Assembly (NCBI RefSeq): GCF_014191605.1
Contig: NZ_JACHWU010000004.1
Location: 248,001-312,000, forward strand
Direction of reading: 5' to 3'
Origin: Prauserella isguenensis
GTDB taxonomy: Bacteria > Actinomycetota > Actinomycetes > Mycobacteriales > Pseudonocardiaceae
Length of the DNA: 64,000 nucleotides
Part shown: piece by piece, positions 61,648 through 64,000 of the stretch
Position numbering within the stretch: the stretch's first letter is position 1
How the letters are laid out: each line of letters begins with the position of its first letter
Made by a program: the position numbers and the translations under genes
The notes under the pieces: model-generated
Database searches by the model: none
Told to the model about the DNA's origin: nothing
Seen by the model: the letters and a program-made list of their open reading frames with translations, nothing else

Positions 61648-63123
61648 TCACCCCGAGCGCCCGGAGTGTGGAACGGCTTCCGGGGATCGTGTCGTGTGCA
61701 GCGGCCGGGTCGCCGGGCCTTCGAGAACACGGCCGTCGGCGGCGAACCGCGAACCGTGCAGAGGGCAGTCCCATGAGGACTCGGCGTCGTTCCACTCGAG
61801 CACCCCGCCGAGGTGCGTGCACACCGGATGAACCGGGTAGGGTTTCGCATCGGTGCGGCGGAGATTCCGCACCGCCAGTCGTGTCCAGCCGGAGGCCATG
61901 CGGTAGGAGACGGCCGCGTTGAGCGACGCCGCCGAGGGCAGGGACGTCAACTCCGACGGGCGCCACGTACGAAGCGGATGCGCCCACGGTTGGTGTCCCC
62001 CGAGCAGCCGTCCCGCCATGGCGAGTGCCGCGGCCGTGCCGTTGGTCAGTCCCCACTTCGCGAAGCCGGTGGCGAGGAGGATCCGGTCGTCGCCGGGCAG
62101 TAGCTGACCGACGTAGGGAAGCCGGTCGATCGAGTCGTAGTCCTGTGCGGACCATTGCTCGCGTGGCACCGCGGACGGGAAGTGCGTCGTGGCCCAGTCG
62201 ATGAGGGCGTCGACGTGGTCCTGTTCGGAGCCGGTCCGGCCCACGTCGTGCCCGAATCCGCCGACGAGCAGTGCCCGCTGCCGATCGCGCCACGCGTAGC
62301 GCAGCGACACGGTCGGATCACCGGCGCGCAGGTACATCGAACGCGGAACCGGTTCGGAGATATCGAACGCCACGGAGTACGACCTGCGGGCTCGGAGACG
62401 GCCGAAGAAGCCGCCCCGGTCGAGCAGCGGCGTGCCGGTCGCCAGGACCACGCTGTCGGCCTCGAGTGTCACGTCGTCGTCGAGCCGCACCCGGAGTGGG
62501 CCGCGGCTGCCGAGGGTCGTTCTCGGACGCACGTCACGCACCCGAGTGCCCGCGTAGAGCTCCCCGCCGTGTTCCCGGAGGTCGGAGATCAGTGTGCTCA
62601 GCAGCAGAATCGGGTCGAGTTGCGCCTGGTCGGGCAGCTCGACGGCGTCGGCCGTACGGAACGGCAGTTCGGTGGGCGCCGCCTTGCGCACCGGGAGTCC
62701 GGCCGCCCGGCAGGCGCGGAACTCGGCGTCGACGGCGCCGGCGTCCCCGCGCTCGGTGGCGATCGTGACGGCCGATTCCCGGTCGACGTGAACCCCGTGG
62801 TACTCGCAGTACCGCAGAAGCCAGGACTGGCCTTCCCGGTTCGCGTCGACGTAGGCGCGCAGGGTCTCCCGCCCGTGGCGTGCCGCGATCCCCGAGGCGC
62901 GCGTGCCCTGCAGCAGGCTCAGTTTGCCGGTCGTGTTGCCGGTGGCCACGGCACCCGGGTGGCGGGCTTCCAGCACCGCCGTGGACCCACCGGCCCGAGC
63001 GAGCAGTAGGGCGGTGACCAGGCCGGTCAGCCCCGCGCCCACCACGACGTGGTCGTATTTCTCGCCGGGACGGGGCGCCGAGGCCGGCTCAGGTCTGTGG
63101 TCTCGCAGCCACAGTGATGTCAT
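61648..63123 (-). CDS. FAD-dependent oxidoreductase with C-terminal Rieske domain
   Basis: A 491-residue fusion: a DAO-type FAD domain (HVVVGAGLTGLVTALLLAR at about residue 25, and YDSIDRLPYVGQLLPG, ILLATGFAKWGLTNG late) joined to a Rieske [2Fe-2S] domain with C435-x-H437 and C453-x2-H456 (VCTHLGG, CPLHGSRF). The substrate is an amine or amino acid-like compound in related proteins, but is unknown for this fusion. Nineteen bases separate it from the hemerythrin gene upstream, so they share a transcript. GGAGCGAA precedes the ATG. Confidence 0.9.
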   Translation of the reverse strand: MTSLWLRDHRPEPASAPRPGEKYDHVVVGAGLTGLVTALLLARAGGSTAVLEARHPGAVATGNTTGKLSLLQGTRASGIAARHGRETLRAYVDANREGQSWLLRYCEYHGVHVDRESAVTIATERGDAGAVDAEFRACRAAGLPVRKAAPTELPFRTADAVELPDQAQLDPILLLSTLISDLREHGGELYAGTRVRDVRPRTTLGSRGPLRVRLDDDVTLEADSVVLATGTPLLDRGGFFGRLRARRSYSVAFDISEPVPRSMYLRAGDPTVSLRYAWRDRQRALLVGGFGHDVGRTGSEQDHVDALIDWATTHFPSAVPREQWSAQDYDSIDRLPYVGQLLPGDDRILLATGFAKWGLTNGTAAALAMAGRLLGGHQPWAHPLRTWRPSELTSLPSAASLNAAVSYRMASGWTRLAVRNLRRTDAKPYPVHPVCTHLGGVLEWNDAESSWDCPLHGSRFAADGRVLEGPATRPLHTTRSPEAVPHSGRSG

Positions 63124-63142
63124 GGGTTCGCTCCACGCAGGC

Positions 63143-63700
63143 TCAGCGCGTCGTGAGCGCGTCGCGGAGCCGGTCGATCAGGCCCGCGCCGGGATCCATG
63201 ATGCGGTTCGCGGGCGGAGTGTCCGGTGCGGAGGGGTGCGGCCGGGTCGGCGCGGTCTTCTTCGCTTCCAGGACGCGCTGTCCGAGCTCGCGGAGCTGCT
63301 CGTCCGAGCATGCGTTGCGGAGCTTGGGCAGCAGGTCGTTCTCCTCGTCCTCGATGTGGTGCCGGATGTCGTCCATCAGCTGGCCCACGAGCGCGTCGAA
63401 CTGCGGGTCGGTCGGCTCGACGTCCTCGAGGTCCTTCATGAGCCGTTCCGCGCCGGAGTGTTCTTCGATCTCGTGGTCGGCGATCTCGTCACCGTTGTCG
63501 AGATGCTCCCGCGCCGCCGGGTACATCCACTGTTCCTCGGCGACAGAGTGCCGCACCAGCTCGGTGATGACGTGGTCGACGAGCTTCCTGCGGTGCTCGG
63601 GCGAGCCGTCGTGCGACTCCAGCTCGCGGAAGACCGATTCCACGGCCCGGTGGTCGGCGGTGATGACCTCGATCAGATCGGCTTGCTGCGTGGTGGTCAT
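63143..63700 (-). CDS. Hemerythrin HHE-domain protein
   Basis: A 185-residue protein with one HHE cation-binding four-helix bundle (residues 8-135). Likely iron ligands are H17 (ADHRAV), H51 and E55 (RHSVAEEQ), H81 (EEHSGAE), and H115/E119 (RHHIEDEEND). A proline-rich, possibly flexible tail follows. Such proteins bind oxygen, nitric oxide or iron and serve in redox sensing. GGAGGTAACTC precedes the ATG. Operon with the Rieske-FAD gene. Confidence 0.92.
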   Translation of the reverse strand: MTTTQQADLIEVITADHRAVESVFRELESHDGSPEHRRKLVDHVITELVRHSVAEEQWMYPAAREHLDNGDEIADHEIEEHSGAERLMKDLEDVEPTDPQFDALVGQLMDDIRHHIEDEENDLLPKLRNACSDEQLRELGQRVLEAKKTAPTRPHPSAPDTPPANRIMDPGAGLIDRLRDALTTR

Positions 63701-64000
63701 GAGTTACCTCCGTCAACGGTCGTCAGCTCCGGTCTTCGCCTGCGTACCCACGGAGCGCAGTGTTTAACGATCCGCCGCGCGGCTGCGGTGGACGCCGCCG
63801 TCCGTGCCACCGCCCCGGCACCGTCGAGCCCAATGTCGGGGAGGTGGCGCGGCCCCTCGTGGCCGACTCGGTCGTTGTCGCCGTGAGTTCGCACCACGAC
63901 TCGCACCACGACGGCGGTGTGGTCGTCGACCGCCCACGGTGCCCAGGTGCTCGCCGCGCGGACGTACCCGAACGCGCGGGCGTCCCGGTGGAGGCGCCCG
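63701..64000 (-). other. Right-edge interval with an unconfirmed partial reading frame
   Basis: On the minus strand a frame is open from the window edge and ends with TGA at 63697, overlapping the hemerythrin start as ATGA. It reads FGYVRAASTWAPWAVDD and later ARRIVKHCAPWVRRRRPE. The overlap and operon position would suit a real gene cut by the edge, but no family is recognised and codon pattern is ambiguous. Reported as uncertain. Confidence 0.3.

Overview
The window is about 64 kb of very GC-rich DNA, densely coding, with GTG starts, ATGA/GTGA overlaps, HAIR and CsoR-type operators, leaderless-looking promoters, Tat-exported enzymes and a Rv3230c/DesA3-type desaturase pair. All of this points to a soil or environmental actinobacterium, most likely in the Pseudonocardiales. 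The genus is an inference. No rRNA, tRNA, CRISPR array, transposase, integrase or phage gene was seen, so the region reads as chromosomal accessory metabolism rather than a mobile island.

Layout. 1-2.1 kb: an ECF41-type sigma factor (cut by the left edge) with an NDH-2-like flavoprotein. 2.1-4.0 kb: a structured gap, two small proteins of unknown role and an Hsp20 gene behind an HspR (HAIR) site. 4.1-7.1 kb: copper resistance operon csoR-copZ-copA. 7.2-10.4 kb: a TetR regulator divergent from a ferredoxin reductase/fatty acid desaturase pair. 10.5-13.3 kb: RraA-like protein, zinc alcohol dehydrogenase, HxlR regulator, PPOX flavoprotein. 13.3-18.7 kb: a minus-strand acyl-CoA operon (class III CoA-transferase resembling mesaconyl-CoA isomerase, SDR, thiolase, acyl-CoA dehydrogenase), preceded by a 15-codon leader ORF and divergent from a GntR regulator. 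18.8-24.7 kb: lipoprotein, phosphoketolase-acetate kinase operon, LysR regulator and YeiH-family exporter.

24.8-36.7 kb holds two divergent transcription units. Leftward is a five-gene, fully overlapping operon (IclR, SCP2-type thiolase, acyl-CoA synthetase, tandem-PCC/DUF296 protein, SDR). Rightward is a TRAP transporter (DctPQM) followed by an SDR, a Tat-exported esterase, a carboxymuconolactone-decarboxylase-like protein and another SDR. Together they look like uptake and CoA-dependent breakdown of an unidentified acid. 36.8-44.8 kb encodes an apparently complete hexonate/hexuronate route (IclR, fructuronate-reductase-like enzyme, idonate/gulonate 5-dehydrogenase-like enzyme, MFS transporter, D-mannonate dehydratase, KDPG aldolase, KDG kinase) ending in pyruvate and glyceraldehyde 3-phosphate.

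44.8-64 kb: a CPA2 antiporter; a fructan locus (secreted GH32 enzyme, DeoR regulator, sugar porter); a folate-catabolite locus (double-Lrp regulator, AbgT transporter, CPG2-type peptidase); an ATP-grasp ligase paired with a CocE/S15 hydrolase; an HSL-type hydrolase whose frame lacks a normal stop; a manganese catalase; a membrane protein split by an apparent frameshift; and a Rieske-FAD oxidoreductase with a hemerythrin protein.

The most promising undescribed systems are the PCC-protein operon with its TRAP partner, the Mct-like acyl-CoA operon with its leader ORF, and the ATP-grasp/CocE pair.
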